From Taenia hydatigena (Eukaryota > Platyhelminthes > Cestoda > Cyclophyllidea > Taeniidae): a stretch of 64,000 nucleotides of DNA. The stretch is taken from positions 479,986 through 543,985 of the forward strand of contig JADWOT020001893.1 of the NCBI GenBank assembly GCA_036345935.2, in the 5' to 3' direction. The notes below the pieces were generated by a model, which worked only from the letters and a program-made list of their open reading frames with translations, had not been told where the DNA came from and did not search any database. The first letter of the stretch is position 1, and every line of letters begins with the position of its first letter. This document shows, one piece after another, positions 25,879-37,621 of this stretch. A program made the translations under genes and the position numbers.

Positions 25879-26009
25879 ATCTCAGCCCTCCTCATCAAAG
25901 AGTGTCTCCACCCAATCCCGAATATTGCCTCAACTTTTGCACTAGCGACTCATCAAATGCGCACGGTTCAGAAACACTCAACGTCGAAAAATTGCTAAAG
26001 TCTAGACAG
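25879..26009 (+). other. Candidate internal coding exon (131 bp)
   Basis: Preceded by ATATACTTTCAG and followed by CAG|GTAACT. Of the three frames only one is open throughout, giving 43 codons after two leading bases (enters in phase 1, leaves in phase 0). The peptide starts Leu-Ser-Pro-Pro-His-Gln and contains Glu-Tyr-Cys-Leu-Asn-Phe-Cys, then a Lys-rich end. No family is recognised. Its exit phase matches the entry phase of the frame at 26653, which would give a 643-bp intron. Confidence 0.2.
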
Positions 26010-26652
26010 GTAACTATCCTTCTGACCTTTGCACAAAACGTGTCTTTATCATCGCCGCGCCAGCCACGCCGTGCCACGCCACATTTCAAGCTTCCCAGAG
26101 AGCATTTAATCGCTTTTCGATGTTCCATGCAAACACTACCTCCATTGTGCGCTGCTATCTTGATTACTGGTGTGTGGATTGTTCTACGGCATTGTGGTCC
26201 ACACTACAATGCTTTGAACCTCCACAATGGCAACCCCTCTCCCAGCCAAGGAATGAAGCTTTAATTTTTGCGTTACCGCTATCACTACTCGGCACATCAA
26301 CAATCGTCTAAAACTTTCCGCTCCACGGCTTGCAAATAAACAGACATAGCATTTGTAAACTAGTGCATTGGTTGCGAAAACCAAGCATTAAATTCAAACG
26401 CTAAAATTGGGACCGAATGACCTGCACAAGTGGACAGATCAGCCGACCCAGTTTGCACAGAAAAGCTGATTGAAGATCAACTTATTGAAGAATCGGAAGA
26501 TGTGTGGCATAGTAGTGGTAAGAGGTGAAATCCATAACACTGTTGTGGTGGGCTATTACAGGGACCTTGGCAAGGTCAGTAGAGCCTAGTAAGTAGTTCA
26601 CACGAAGCCTCAACCAAAACTGACCTCTGCCCACACTTTTTAATGCACGCAG

Positions 26653-26865
26653 GCAAACGAATGGATGTGTTTGGATATCCCTTCAAGCAGTTGTGACAAG
26701 TGCACAGAGCTGAGTTTACTCAAACTGGATGGGCATTTGGTCGTCAGTTATTACAAAGCAATTTCAAAGGACCATCAAAGGACGGCGCATTATGGAAGTA
26801 CAAGAGATGCCCGTTCAGAAATAACAATCCACAAATCGTTGGATTTGTTTGGTTCAACTCAGTAG
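26653..26865 (+). other. Candidate terminal coding exon (213 bp)
   Basis: Follows an acceptor ending CACGCAG at 26652 and is open for 70 codons in phase 0 before TAG at 26863-26865. The peptide begins Ala-Asn-Glu-Trp-Met-Cys and includes a Cys-x2-Cys pair (Cys-Asp-Lys-Cys). An alternative reading joins it across a short ~75-bp intron to an open frame starting with the ATG at 26500 and ending at AAG|GTCAGT; introns of that size are common in tapeworms. No domain is recognised and no polyadenylation signal is close. Confidence 0.2.
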
Positions 26866-27416
26866 AATGAGAGCAAAGTTGTAGGCTTCCGGTGCTTACA
26901 TGAACGACCCTGTGCACTTACAAAGTACAGTCCTAATAATTGCCATCGTGTGCCTAGTCATTAACATTAGTCAGGTGGTAAGAACTCCGAGAATTCGCTG
27001 TCCCTCCCTTTCATACCTACCCCAAACAGGGAGATCGTAAATGTCTTACCGGACTTTGTTCTGCATTCAGGAGAAATGAATGTGAATGTAAAGTGACACA
27101 CGTGTTGAATCGAAGCGTCTTTTAGTAAAACCAGGTTGATGCATTTATTAGCCTTATAAGTGGAAGCAAACTTGGTTTATTTTTGTCAGCGTTATCAGAA
27201 GTCTAGAAGTCTCAAATCAAGCGTTTTGATTGAATGCACGCAGGCGGACGGAATCAATGCAACAGTTAGAGAATAATTTGAAAACCTTAACTCCACCCAA
27301 CCAATTTTCTTTCCACTGAAAGAAGAAAAGAGCCTCTTCCCTAGACAGCAGTGTCACACAATGATACAATAAAACACAGCAGTACATTGTAGGTAACTGT
27401 CAGTACAAATACTTAC

Positions 27417-27555
27417 GTTGATGGACTGCAGGCGTTGCTTGTCTGTCGGATTGACCTTGAGGTGGATACTGCACTTTGTGACCTTTTGGATGAAACCGGA
27501 TTCAGGCCAGTGTGTGCCGGTGAACCAGAATCCTCTAACGTGATTCTCGCGTTTC
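27417..27555 (-). other. Candidate internal coding exon on the minus strand (139 bp)
   Basis: On the minus strand the block is entered through TTTCTTGCAG and left through AAC|GTAAGT, both near-ideal splice sites. One frame is open for its whole 46 codons (enters with one leading base, leaves in phase 0). The peptide starts Lys-Arg-Glu-Asn-His-Val-Arg-Gly-Phe-Trp and has a balanced, globular-looking composition. It reads more like real protein than anything else outside the Kunitz genes, but I cannot name a family and no flanking exons are secure. It may be an isolated exon carried with the unit-1-specific segment. Confidence 0.3.
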
Positions 27556-27868
27556 CTGCAAGAAACATTATAACTACAAAATACTTTTAAAATTTAAAAA
27601 TTCCTGGACTGTTTTCTGTGGTCTGAGCGCATTACTGAGGATGCTCTTCAACTGTTGCGGGTGTCAGGCAACAGTTAATTAAATAGTCGACCGCATGAGA
27701 TTCACTTCGACTTCCGGAAGTTGATTAACAACTTATTTCATTTATGTCATTGTAAAAATTGCTTACTCCAGACGGATTCGTTTGTTCGACCAGTGACTTG
27801 TTGAGTAGTCAATAGCATTCAGCAGTTCATGCATAAAATTACATTAAATTAACTCATATAATTATAAC

Positions 27869-28141
27869 GCTGGCTTACTTGATTGACACTTAAGCTAATT
27901 GAACTCGAAGTTAATTAGTTAACAGTTGAAGTAATCCAGACAGCGTTGACAAGTTATCGCAACCTTCAATTGCTGCTCGACCTACTCCAATTACAAATAA
28001 GCAAACAAAATTACGGCAAGTTACGGCACTGAGCAAGATACAATAAAACTGCTCGAAGCTAGCTAAGAGTGTTAATCATCCCCATGGCCATTCAGCCACC
28101 TCAATGTTCTCGCATACTCGCCAGATTTTGTGCGGGAAGAC
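27869..28141. other. Unit 1 / unit 2 junction stretch
   Basis: About 270 bp that matches 50190-50461 at the end of unit 2 and leads straight into the shared unit start. It joins consecutive units. I see no target-site duplication or other mark of the duplication breakpoint, as expected in a perfect head-to-tail array. Confidence 0.7.
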
Positions 28142-31100
28142 AAAGTTTGAAATAGTTAAAGGCTTTAGCAGCATTTCGTGATGGCATCAGTTAAGCGCGG
28201 ACCTGAGAGGGTTGTAAAAATGCGTTCTAAATCCCCCAACAGTAAAACGCACCTGCATGGCTACTTTGGAGTTCATTCATTCTTCATGTCTGCCCAAAAA
28301 GCGCACCACATTTCAAAGGAAGCCTCCCAAGCAAACGCAAGATGTGTTTCTACACATGAAACACTTTTTCATTGTCGCTGGAAGGATTTGCAAATAAGCT
28401 ACTTTGCAGGGAAGGACGCTCACTATCCACTATCCACTTATCCACTTTGCCAGAGCCATCTGGCATTATTTATTCCTCAATTTTTCCAGTTTCCTTCATT
28501 CTACTGATGACCGACTCAGTATTCCGTTTTGCTGTGAGATTTGTTTGGCTTGGTTTTCATGTTCTCTTTGCATAATTTAGCTTATCTCAGCCTTTAAATT
28601 TGAACTTGATACAAGTCTATCCTTGTCGCAACTTAATGCTCCCTTTTTAATGTCTAACCTTGGATGATTTTCCACTTCTTTCTTCCTTAACGTAGCCTTT
28701 GTGTTTGAATGAATTATGAAAATGCCACGCCATTTCAATTTGCATCCACTTTACTGCCACTCTGCTTATCAATCACAAAGTCACTGAATTTCATTAGTTT
28801 CCAATTAACTCGGTGGCCATCAGGTGATTCAAGTGGAATTTTACAGCTAAAGGCTTAAATGCAGTAAAGCACATTTCCAAACACGATTTTCGGCAATGAC
28901 CACAGATCCTCTTACATTTTGTCAATGCTCTTTTGCGAGTGTAAAATACTTCTGTTCTCCCAAGGCTATCTTCCAGCGGTTAGGAGCCACTCGATTTGCT
29001 TGTCTCTGTGTCTCCTCCCCTTTCTAGTCTCAAATATCACACAATCTGCCAGGAATTACGAAAGCATTCTTATTTTCAAGGAAGGAACATCTAATTTTGT
29101 GGGAAACGCAGTTGTTCAAAGGCTCCTTATTTCATCGTATTGACTTCTAGCTTCTGGCTTTTTCATCCCGAATGGTCAAGCATATAGCCAAATTCATCCG
29201 TTAACGAACATTAATTTAATCAGACCAAAGCAGATCGACTTGCTGATTTGCAAGGTAATTACAAGTAAAACTTGCACAGAAAATACAGTTGAACTATTAG
29301 TTAAGGCGCTATTGGCACTGGCAGTTATTTTGGATTGCTGACAAGATACACTACACTCGGCAATCAATTACGCCAATTTCATTCATGCAATGTCCCTGCC
29401 CAGATAAGCAATGTCATTCCCAGACTGTACTCCCCTTTCCTCGTAAATTTCTCTTGTTTCCTGTGCAGGATTCCTCCTCCTCAACCTGTGGATACACATG
29501 ATGAGTCACACTCGAAGAGGAAAACACACTCCTTTCTGCCAATAAGCCTGTCCCATGATAAAGGCAGTTCTTTCTTTCCCAGATGGGAATAAAAAGGCCG
29601 GCCAATCGCTCATGCTGATTAAAAAACCACATACCTACAAAGGAGCGGGCGCATTTCAACTAAGGTGGTGACTAGGCGTGCTCCTACCTCCCTCCCTCTA
29701 GCACTTTGGCTGCAACTGCTGCTCATTAGGCCAGTGAGTAAGCCCAATGCGGTGACAAAAGATAGCGAAGACGAAAACTGCTAGGAAGTGCCATCACACT
29801 TTGAGAGTAGGAATTGTGGTTGGTTGTGCCAGATAAAGTTTGAAATTAATGAACATCCATAGGCACACACACTTAGTGGACAGTTCCGGAGCAAACATTG
29901 AACTCATTTTCAAGCTCTCAAATGACTAACGAGACGTGGCACGGCATCCGAAATCTCGAAACTTAACTGACAAATAAAGGAACTTGGAAAGAACACTTAG
30001 CTTTGTTAATACTTGGCATTTATTTTGGCCAAGCTTGAAGAGCTGGCATGGAATCCAGAACGTGAGCATTATAAGCTTTTGGAAGCTTCCAACCTCATGC
30101 GCACATCTGCCTAGTGTGAGATTTAATAGTTTAGCTAGTGTTTTGGCATGGCAAGGCTCACTTTTAACAGGCCTGCTGGATAGTGAGGCGTTTATTCTGA
30201 AATGAATTGTTGCTTCGAATAGCCATTAATAAGCTGAGTGAACTTGTGCATAGAACGCGTTGAGGCTGTTGCTGACAAAGTGCTCCGCATATTTACCCAA
30301 ATTCATCTTTTAGCAGTCAGTCATCAGGCAAGCCAGATGTGGGAATCATTTGAATGACCATCATCAATTGCTTCGATGTGTCTAACTAAATCGTCTGTCC
30401 TTTCAATCTAATGAAATACAAGTAAGCAAATTACAATAGTCATTTGCTTATTCAATCAAAAGGCTTAGATTGCATAAGGAATTGCAAACCCTCCACGTTG
30501 GACTCTTCATCGTTTATCCAGAGGAACACAGAAACGGTTTAAGCCAAATATTCGCCATCCCACCACTGCATCTGTGTCATCTTTGTTAATTTTAGTAGCA
30601 AGTATCCCATGTGGAGGCAAATTTCTTGCTTCATTTGCTACATGACCTTCTAAAAAAGACTCACCGAGGGACATCTTGCCAGAAATGCTTAAGGAGTAGT
30701 TGGAAAGGAAGCTTGCATATGGCAATGTGAGCCTGCAAACTACTGTAATTAGGCTCGCAAAGGATCTACTGGCTACAATTTACTCGCCAGCTGCCTCCAT
30801 ATTCCATATTTAGTAGTGGATGGCAATTCTGAGGTTCAGCGCATTGTTGTAGATGGTCTAGAATAATAACGAAGACGACCAGGCTGAAAAGCAGCTGGTT
30901 CTTGGTTGTCTATGCCAGCACCTTCATCTTGGAAGCTTTTGTGTAGCTGCAGCTGGAAAATCAAACCCACACTGATTAGTAGATGAGGGGATGGCAAAGA
31001 TAATTCACAGAGGACGCATGCACATGATAAGTGTGCGTCATATGCAACAGTAATAGAACCGCATCATTCTACTACTGTAGTCATCACTTATTCAAACTCT

Positions 31101-34100
31101 AAGAAATGAACACGTCTAATTTTAGGCGACCTCCATTTATGCAGGTCATACTGCATTCCACAATGTATAGCAGTGATTCACTTTCATTGCAGTCATGTCT
31201 GCTGGGATCTTCTGCAAAGAAATCGTAGCAATAGTTGGAGTCGTTAAACTAGGAAGACGAAAGGACCAAAGCTCCAGAGCTGCTATGTTCACTCAGGCTT
31301 CTGCCAACTCCATCATCTTACGTAGGCTGCGTGGGGTGATGGCGGTCTGCATCAAGGCATGCGCATAAGTCGATTCCAAATGTGAAAGTTTCGTGGATGA
31401 CTAAATAATGGCAGCTTCACTAGCTTGCCATCATCTCATTCAATTATGACTAATACGAAATGCGATGCTGTGCGCGATTTAATAAATAAGTCGTTTGCTT
31501 TAAAAAGAAGATTTGGCACAACATGTGGGTTGAATAGATCATCACTGGAATGTACAAACCTCGTCCGGTGGGCATAAGCTTGCATACCACCCCACTGTTG
31601 CAAACCACTCTATTTCTGAAATCCAACGGCTGCATAAATCAGTTCTGCCTCTATCCCATGACAGACTTTGTGGCATGGAAAAACAGTGAAATACATGTGT
31701 TTGCTTTTGTGAGGCAGGATATTTTCTAACAGATTAACTGGTCGAAAGTGTTTCAGGTGCCATAGAATACGTCTGACTTCACTTTACTAACTGATTTGAT
31801 AAAGGGATGAAGCTGTGCTTGTATATTTTTACTAGACGAGAGCTTAAACATTGGTAGGTGCAAATAAGCAGTAAGGTAAAAGTAAAGTAAGTTTCAATTT
31901 AAAAAGAACATCTAAAGTTAAATTTGTTTGAATCAAAATTGCAAGTTGGCAACAAAGTGTACGATTAGCAGGAACGCATTCGAAATATTCGACACCAAAT
32001 CTCAGGCCGTGCAGTTCCTGTGAGATTGGTCAGAAATTTAGTAGAATGCACAATATATTGCCAGAACAAGAAGCTCCAACAAACTAAAATGCTTGAGTAG
32101 GATCTGTTTAGGGTTCTTCCTACATTTTGCAATGAAAATAAGGACTCACAAAACGAACCCCTTGTATTGGTGGCCAACCAACTCCCAGCTCAATATGAAG
32201 CACGCCTATCACAAGGCTCTTTGCTACAAACTAGAGTCAGGTACTATTTGCATTTACTTGCCTCAAGTTTTATGCTGCCAAAGAACAACTAAGTGCTTTC
32301 TTTTCAAATAACTGCCCCTCTTACCATGCTTCAAGCACAGCAGTCATAAATCCCAACGCCGTTTTAAAATAGACAATGGAACTGGGTCGTATGTTCTGCA
32401 ACATGTTATTGTGACTCTCCAATTTCCTGCACCTCATTAAAGGGTGCCCCAAGTCTGACATCGCGGCGTCATTTTAGGGGAAAAATCAAACTACTAACAA
32501 TCGCATAACTAGAGGTAGCCAAGCTTAACCAAATCACATGGGCAGATTATGCTCACCTACGACTCGCTAAATGCAAAAAATGCGTGACACTGACAAACTT
32601 GTCTAAATATGACTAATAAGCACCCACAATCCCAGTCACCAAATGTGCACAAATTGACATTCGCAAATCCTACGTTCAGGCTGTGGGGTGAGGCGAATAA
32701 TGGAAGGAATCAGAACCATTGTGGGTCTAGATGTTCCTTCCTACATCATAACAGCCACATAGGAGAGAGTAAAATCCCACTACAACAAAGGTGGCGGGTG
32801 TTTTAGCCCACCGTTTGACAAGTGAGGCAAACTCCTTGCCCCAAATACCACCTAGTGGGGTAGTGGCCATGGGCCAATCTATGCGGCTGTTTGACGTTTG
32901 ATCCACTAAGTTGTCGCAATTGTTCCTGGTCCTGGGGGCAGCATTTCGGATTGTTCATGTCGTCATTACACTGGCACGTCCCTTTCGCCATAGAGAAATG
33001 CAAATTGTCATTTGGCAGTGATTCAGCAGACATAAAATCCCAAGCAATAGTGGGTGGTTCCTTCAATTAAACTAAAGCATTTCGAAGGCAAATGCAGTGG
33101 CAGTATCAACAACGAAAACAGAAGCCTGCTCTAGACTTTCCATAACTATAAACATAGGAACATTATGAAATCGGCGTGTTCGATTCCAGCTTCGTCAATT
33201 CGATAGTTGGTGTAAAGCTTAGCCATCCCTCCGACTGGACATTTCACTTGTGACTGTGGCGGTTCTCTTTATCCTCTTCAGCGTCTTGCACTTAATGTCT
33301 TAGCAAACAGATACCATGTTAATATTCCACCGGCAACAATAATCTCAATAGTCGATGAATTCACTGTGTTAGAAATGAGCAAATCGAATCGAGCATAAGT
33401 CGGTGAATGTTGTGCATAGGCTGAAGGCCAATTCAATGTCGGGTTTCGGTCGATTCGTGCTCCTCAAGCCACAAGCCCGTGAACTAACAGCAGCATGACT
33501 TGAAGTGGGTAAGTAGCTCAAAGCAGCTCATTTGGAGGAGAGTTTGAAATGAGGATGCTACTTGACTAAGCACGTCTCATCCTGAGGTTGGAATGCTGAC
33601 ACACCCGAAAATGCCTGGTCTCTCTAGAACTTCTCCTCCTCAGGATTCGCTGCATAGAAATGATTCCTCACCAAATCATTAGGCCGCTTTGTTTTTGAAA
33701 ACACTTCTAGGCAATTCCTGTTTCATGTTGCAACAAGCTGCACCATAACAGTTCACATTTGCATGCTTTGTTCCTCAGTAACTGAATGGTTGAGTAAACA
33801 ACAATTGAATAAATATGTTGACTTACAGGAGGAAATGTGGCCTAATGAGCAAACAGTTTGAAAGGACTGAGTGACATAATTGCCGTGGAGAGAAAATCCT
33901 GTCAGGTTAGCAGGAATGTACTTCAGCTTAGAGCAACAAATATTGGAGGCATTTTACTGCATATATTGAGAAGTCGATGTGAGTTTAATGAGTCTGTCTC
34001 GAAGTCCAACTGAATGCTTTATTCAAGTGCCTAAAGATGACAACGTGAGGACGGATGATTGTTTATTATTTTAAAGAAGTGTATTTTTAAACAAACTTAG

Positions 34101-35162
34101 TGACTGTCGCTAGGACCAGACACTAGTCAAAATCCATCACAATACAATGCGTTTGGTTTCATTGATGACCAACGCGTCCTTGCCAGTGGGTGATGGGTGG
34201 GAGTGCCAAGGCCAACGGTGTGAAGTGGGGATTTATTCTTTATTTCATGGAACCTCAAGTATAGATATGCATTCAAGTCGAAGTTAAAGATGACCCTAAA
34301 ATGATTACGACAAGACCGTCAATCTGGAGGGTTAACTTTGCTTCATTGTCAGTTACGAATCGCTAACCTGTTGCAATACTCATCAAGCACCATCCATTTA
34401 AAACTACGTCTGACTGTCCAGAATATCCATTGACGGGACATGCATCGATGATCCACTCAGATTTGGAGTTCCCAAGTGATGAGCATTCGAAGAATGAAGC
34501 TGTTTGCTCCGAAGGCTAATAGTTTATAAATGCATGCAGAATTGATTTGCCTGAATTCATCTGAGTGTTCTATGGTCTTGTTTGCTTTCATCTTTACTTT
34601 CCGAGCTGGTATAATTGGTTTGATAGATTGTGTGTTCGAAAATTCCAATTGTAGGACACCGCTCCATTCATGTAGTGCAATGCTGTCCACCAGCTCGACA
34701 GTCTGTGCCTAGACTGGCTCAATGCTTTATGCTGACCATTAGTACTTGCCATAAAATCTTCTTCTATCCCAATTTTCTAGCTCCAAACTATTGTTATTAT
34801 TGTGTGAACAGTTACTACAAACTCACATTTCTTCGATTCGACCTCCATAACAGTGGTGTCCAGAAGTGACCTTCTCATGTAGGTGTCATCATGAATGCAC
34901 TTTTAATTTAACGCACCCTACACTCTTTCCCGGTTGCCTCAAAACATCCTCTTAACTCCAAAGCAACCGTTTGTGTGCCGCATACTTCATTCTCCTGCTC
35001 TGATTTTACTGCTGTTCATCCTCGATTTGGGCAAGCCCGTGTTTTAAGTATCACTCCAGTAAATGACATTCATCCATTATGCAACCATTCGCTCCCTACT
35101 CGACCATCCTTATGGCAAGAACTTCAAAGACTTACGCAATCGCGTGATCTGGGTCACCTTAT
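28142..35162. other. Upstream spacer of Kunitz gene 2, no convincing gene
   Basis: Collinear with unit 1 apart from the 1.57-kb deletion near 28430, a loss of about 50 bp near 29270 and absence of the 0.4-kb segment. The possible exon seen in unit 1 at 2912-3065 is shortened by a stop here. The 87-codon minus-strand frame is intact at 32803-33066. Nothing else supports a gene. Confidence 0.6.
28421..28446. other. Deletion junction with short tandem filler in unit 2
   Basis: Sequence matching unit 1 up to 280 is followed by CACTATCCAC TATCCACTTA TCCACTTT and then by sequence matching unit 1 from about 1855. The filler contains three staggered copies of TATCCACT, related to TATTCACTTTGCC on the right side. 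It marks loss of about 1,575 bp. Confidence 0.75.
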
Positions 35163-35266
35163 ACCGGAAGTTGCTTGGACGGATTGACAGCTAATTTCAG
35201 GCAAGATGATTGCACCATGGTGGACTTCAACTCATGCAAGTTACTTCCGCTACCTCGGTATAAAAG
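35163..35266 (+). promoter_or_regulatory. Core promoter of Kunitz gene 2 (TATA box at 35259-35266)
   Basis: TATAAAAG lies 57 bp before the ATG at 35316, the same distance as in the other copies. ACCGGAAGT is at 35163-35171. Nearly identical to the unit 1 promoter, so there is no sign of promoter decay. Confidence 0.65.
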
Positions 35267-35315
35267 ACCGCACAGGAGACCACTTTGACACACTACCGAT
35301 CTGGCTTGTCGCATG

Positions 35316-36177
35316 ATGCTCAAAATCACTGCTCTATGCATCATCCTTCTGCTCTGTCAAGGTAAGATTATGTTTCACCTAGTTAAACGAGATTCACGTT
35401 AAAATTTACCAAAGCAAGTTGTTTCCAAGCAAAGTATATGGAAATCCCTCTTGTGGTGGCATGCATTGACTTGACGAATTCAGCGGGTGCATCAATTACC
35501 TGGACGTGGTCTTAATTCACTTGTGGAAAACAAAGTCGAATTTGAGGATTCAATAAGTTATACCAAGTCATCAGTTTATGATGAGTGTTTAGCATTGCCG
35601 GTACTCGCTCATCTTGTTGCCAAACATTATCTCACTTCATCCTTTGATACAACCACCTTGCAGACATCGTGGCCAACAGCAAATGCAATTCTGACAGCAT
35701 TATGCCCTTAGCTTTGTTGGGGCACAATAAACACACTTTAATCTATAAATAGGTATTCATTCTTCCTTCCTTGCTTTTTCCTTATTAAGCGCAACCATCA
35801 TCCTTGCAGGATGAACTGCAACTCCACAACTGTAGCTCTGGCTAGAAGGAGCTTCATCCCATTCATGTCATTTGTGCTTCTGAGCCCAAGAAATTCTGAT
35901 TTTCTCTATAATTTCTACAGCCTCATTCGCTGTGTTTCCGGGTTGCTACGAACCCCACTCGCCTGGACCATGCCGACACTACAGCATCAACTACTACTAC
36001 GATGCCCAAAACAACACATGCCAGCCCTTCTACTACGGAGGTTGTGGTGGCACTCACAACCGCTTCTACAGCTGGAAGGCCTGCATGTTCGTCTGCACCA
36101 GACGCGACTATGCTTGGATCCTCTCACCTGAGTATTCTGATGAGGCATGGGCGGATCTGAATGGGGAGAGAAAGTAG
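35316..36177 (+). CDS. Secreted Kunitz-domain protein, copy 2; join(35316..35361, 35921..36177)
   Basis: Second intact copy with the same two-exon structure, phase-1 intron, six-cysteine spacing and TAG stop. A base change just upstream creates an additional in-frame ATG at 35313, so translation could start one codon earlier (Met-Met-Leu-Lys). The signal peptide is unchanged. Compared with copy 1, P1' is His instead of Asp (residue 35), residue 61 in the second loop is His instead of Arg, and tail residue 84 is Ser instead of Lys (a two-base change). P1 is still Arg. A His at P1' is also atypical for a trypsin-like inhibitor. All cysteines, glycines and the aromatic core are kept, so the fold should be intact. 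Secreted location and Kunitz fold are well supported; the target is unknown. Confidence 0.92.
35362..35920 (+). other. Intron of Kunitz gene copy 2 (559 bp, phase 1)
   Basis: GTAAGA donor at 35362 and TTTCTACAG acceptor ending at 35920. Same length as the other two introns despite many substitutions. No nested gene is visible. Confidence 0.88.
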
Positions 36178-36245
36178 TGCAATGAAAGAATGCCTGTTCC
36201 TTAGCTTCTCGAAACAGTTTTGTTTAGTGTATGAAGAAGTGAGAC

Positions 36246-36251
36246 AATAAA
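36246..36251 (+). terminator. Polyadenylation signal AATAAA, Kunitz gene 2
   Basis: Located 69 bp after the stop codon, matching the other copies. Confidence 0.65.
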
Positions 36252-36640
36252 GGTTGGATGATAATTACACACTTGCAACGCGTGAGATGGACGGGTTAAA
36301 GAATGGATGAAGGAGATGCTGTGAACTGAGTCAGTTTGCGTATGAGGGGGTAGAGATTTTTGGGTAGGCAGCTTAGTGATGGCTAGAGGAAGAGTAGGAA
36401 CGAAGACGGTCAGCAACACTATTTAAACTAATATTATCTGCTATGACAAATAAATTATTTGCTGATGGTTAAATAACTTAGGAAGGTTACTCTATGTAGT
36501 TCTGTTCCAACGGGGCGTAATTGCAGCCTTTGATTTTGGGAGGTTTTACGGATTTGAGTTAAGAAGCTTAAGGCCTAGCCCTATTTCGATAGTGTTTGCA
36601 AATCGCTGTTGAATAAAGTGGCAACAGTCTTCCGGATGTA

Positions 36641-37621
36641 TCCAGTGGCACGTAAGCATGTGCTGCAAAATAACTTTAAATTCCTGCCGTTAATGCCGTT
36701 ATTGTTGGCAGGTAAAAGCCTTTTCTGCATTTTCGTAAACTGCGAATCTTATTGTCATTTGATGGCACACCTTTGACATTGCAATGGCAGCTTCTGGTTG
36801 TAGGCTATGAGGAGTTAAGAGCCACTTAAACAAAAGCAGCCGCTCATAATCATCCATTTTGGCCAAGAAAATAAGCACAATGACGACTTTACGCTCGTTC
36901 TTAAGTATCTGATTATGAAAATGGGCTGCTTTCCATCTGCATTTAGCCGTTCTTTTATAACAAAGAACAGAGATTAATGCACATAATCGAGTTTTCCTTC
37001 ATCATCGTTTCCTCACATAATGTGCCGATTGGATATTTTCCCAATGTGATTTGTTAAAAGTCAAAGATGCAGACACTGCCATCGGCGAGGCAGCCTGCCG
37101 ACGTCAAATTGAAAGCTTGCTTATTTCTGCTTCGGCCAGCAGGCAATTTTGATGCACTGATCTTGTAGGACCTGATAGCGGAGAAGATGGTGGGTTACGT
37201 TTTGCTTGGATGCGTGATTACTTATGCCAACTCAGCAGTTTTTGAAGATAGTACTTCCGTTTGATGTCATGGTTCCGGCTTTGTCCATGGCCTCCAAATC
37301 CTCCCTTTTTGGTTGGAGGGTGGCTGAAGTGAATTAATTATGATTCGTGAGACGCACAATGGGTCTTTTAACGAAAATAACTTTGTGTTATTTTCTTGGC
37401 CAAGATAGATAATTATGAGTAGCTGCTTTTGTTTAAGAGGTTTTCAACTCCTCTTAGCGTAGAAGCAGGAGCTGCCATTGCAATGTCAAAGGCATGTCAC
37501 CAAATGACAATAGGATTTGAAGTATACGAAAATGCAGAAAAGGCTTTTAACTGCCAACGATAACGGCATTAACGGCAAGAATTCAAAGTTATTTTGCAGC
37601 ACGTGGTTACATGCCACTGGA
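36641..37621. repeat. Fold-back element of unit 2
   Basis: Arms at 36641-36882 and 37383-37621 (inverted), at the same position relative to the Kunitz gene as in unit 1. The spacer lacks the expanded G run and differs from unit 1 at several sites in the inner left arm. Confidence 0.72.

Larger units (their letters stand above)
24110..27868. other. ~3.75-kb segment present in unit 1, absent from unit 2
   Basis: Unit 2 passes from the sequence matching 24062 through a short diverged stretch (50142-50189) directly into sequence matching 27869. Unit 3 is not visible this far, so presence there is unknown. The segment has no terminal repeats that I can see. It contains three open frames bounded by good splice sites (25879-26009 and 26653-26865 on plus, 27417-27555 on minus). 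It may be a captured gene piece, or the ancestral end of the unit that unit 2 lost. Confidence 0.75.
1..28141 (+). repeat. Tandem segmental duplication, unit 1 (28.1 kb)
   Basis: The sequence at position 1 recurs in the same orientation near 28142 and 50462, and everything downstream stays collinear: the Kunitz gene start is at 9190, 35316 and 59204, and the fold-back element is at 10515, 36641 and 60528. Unit 1 is the longest copy because it keeps a 1.57-kb block missing from unit 2 and carries two segments not seen in unit 2 (about 3512-3926 and 24110-27868). The left end is set by the window edge, so the true left boundary of the unit is unknown. Confidence 0.93.
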
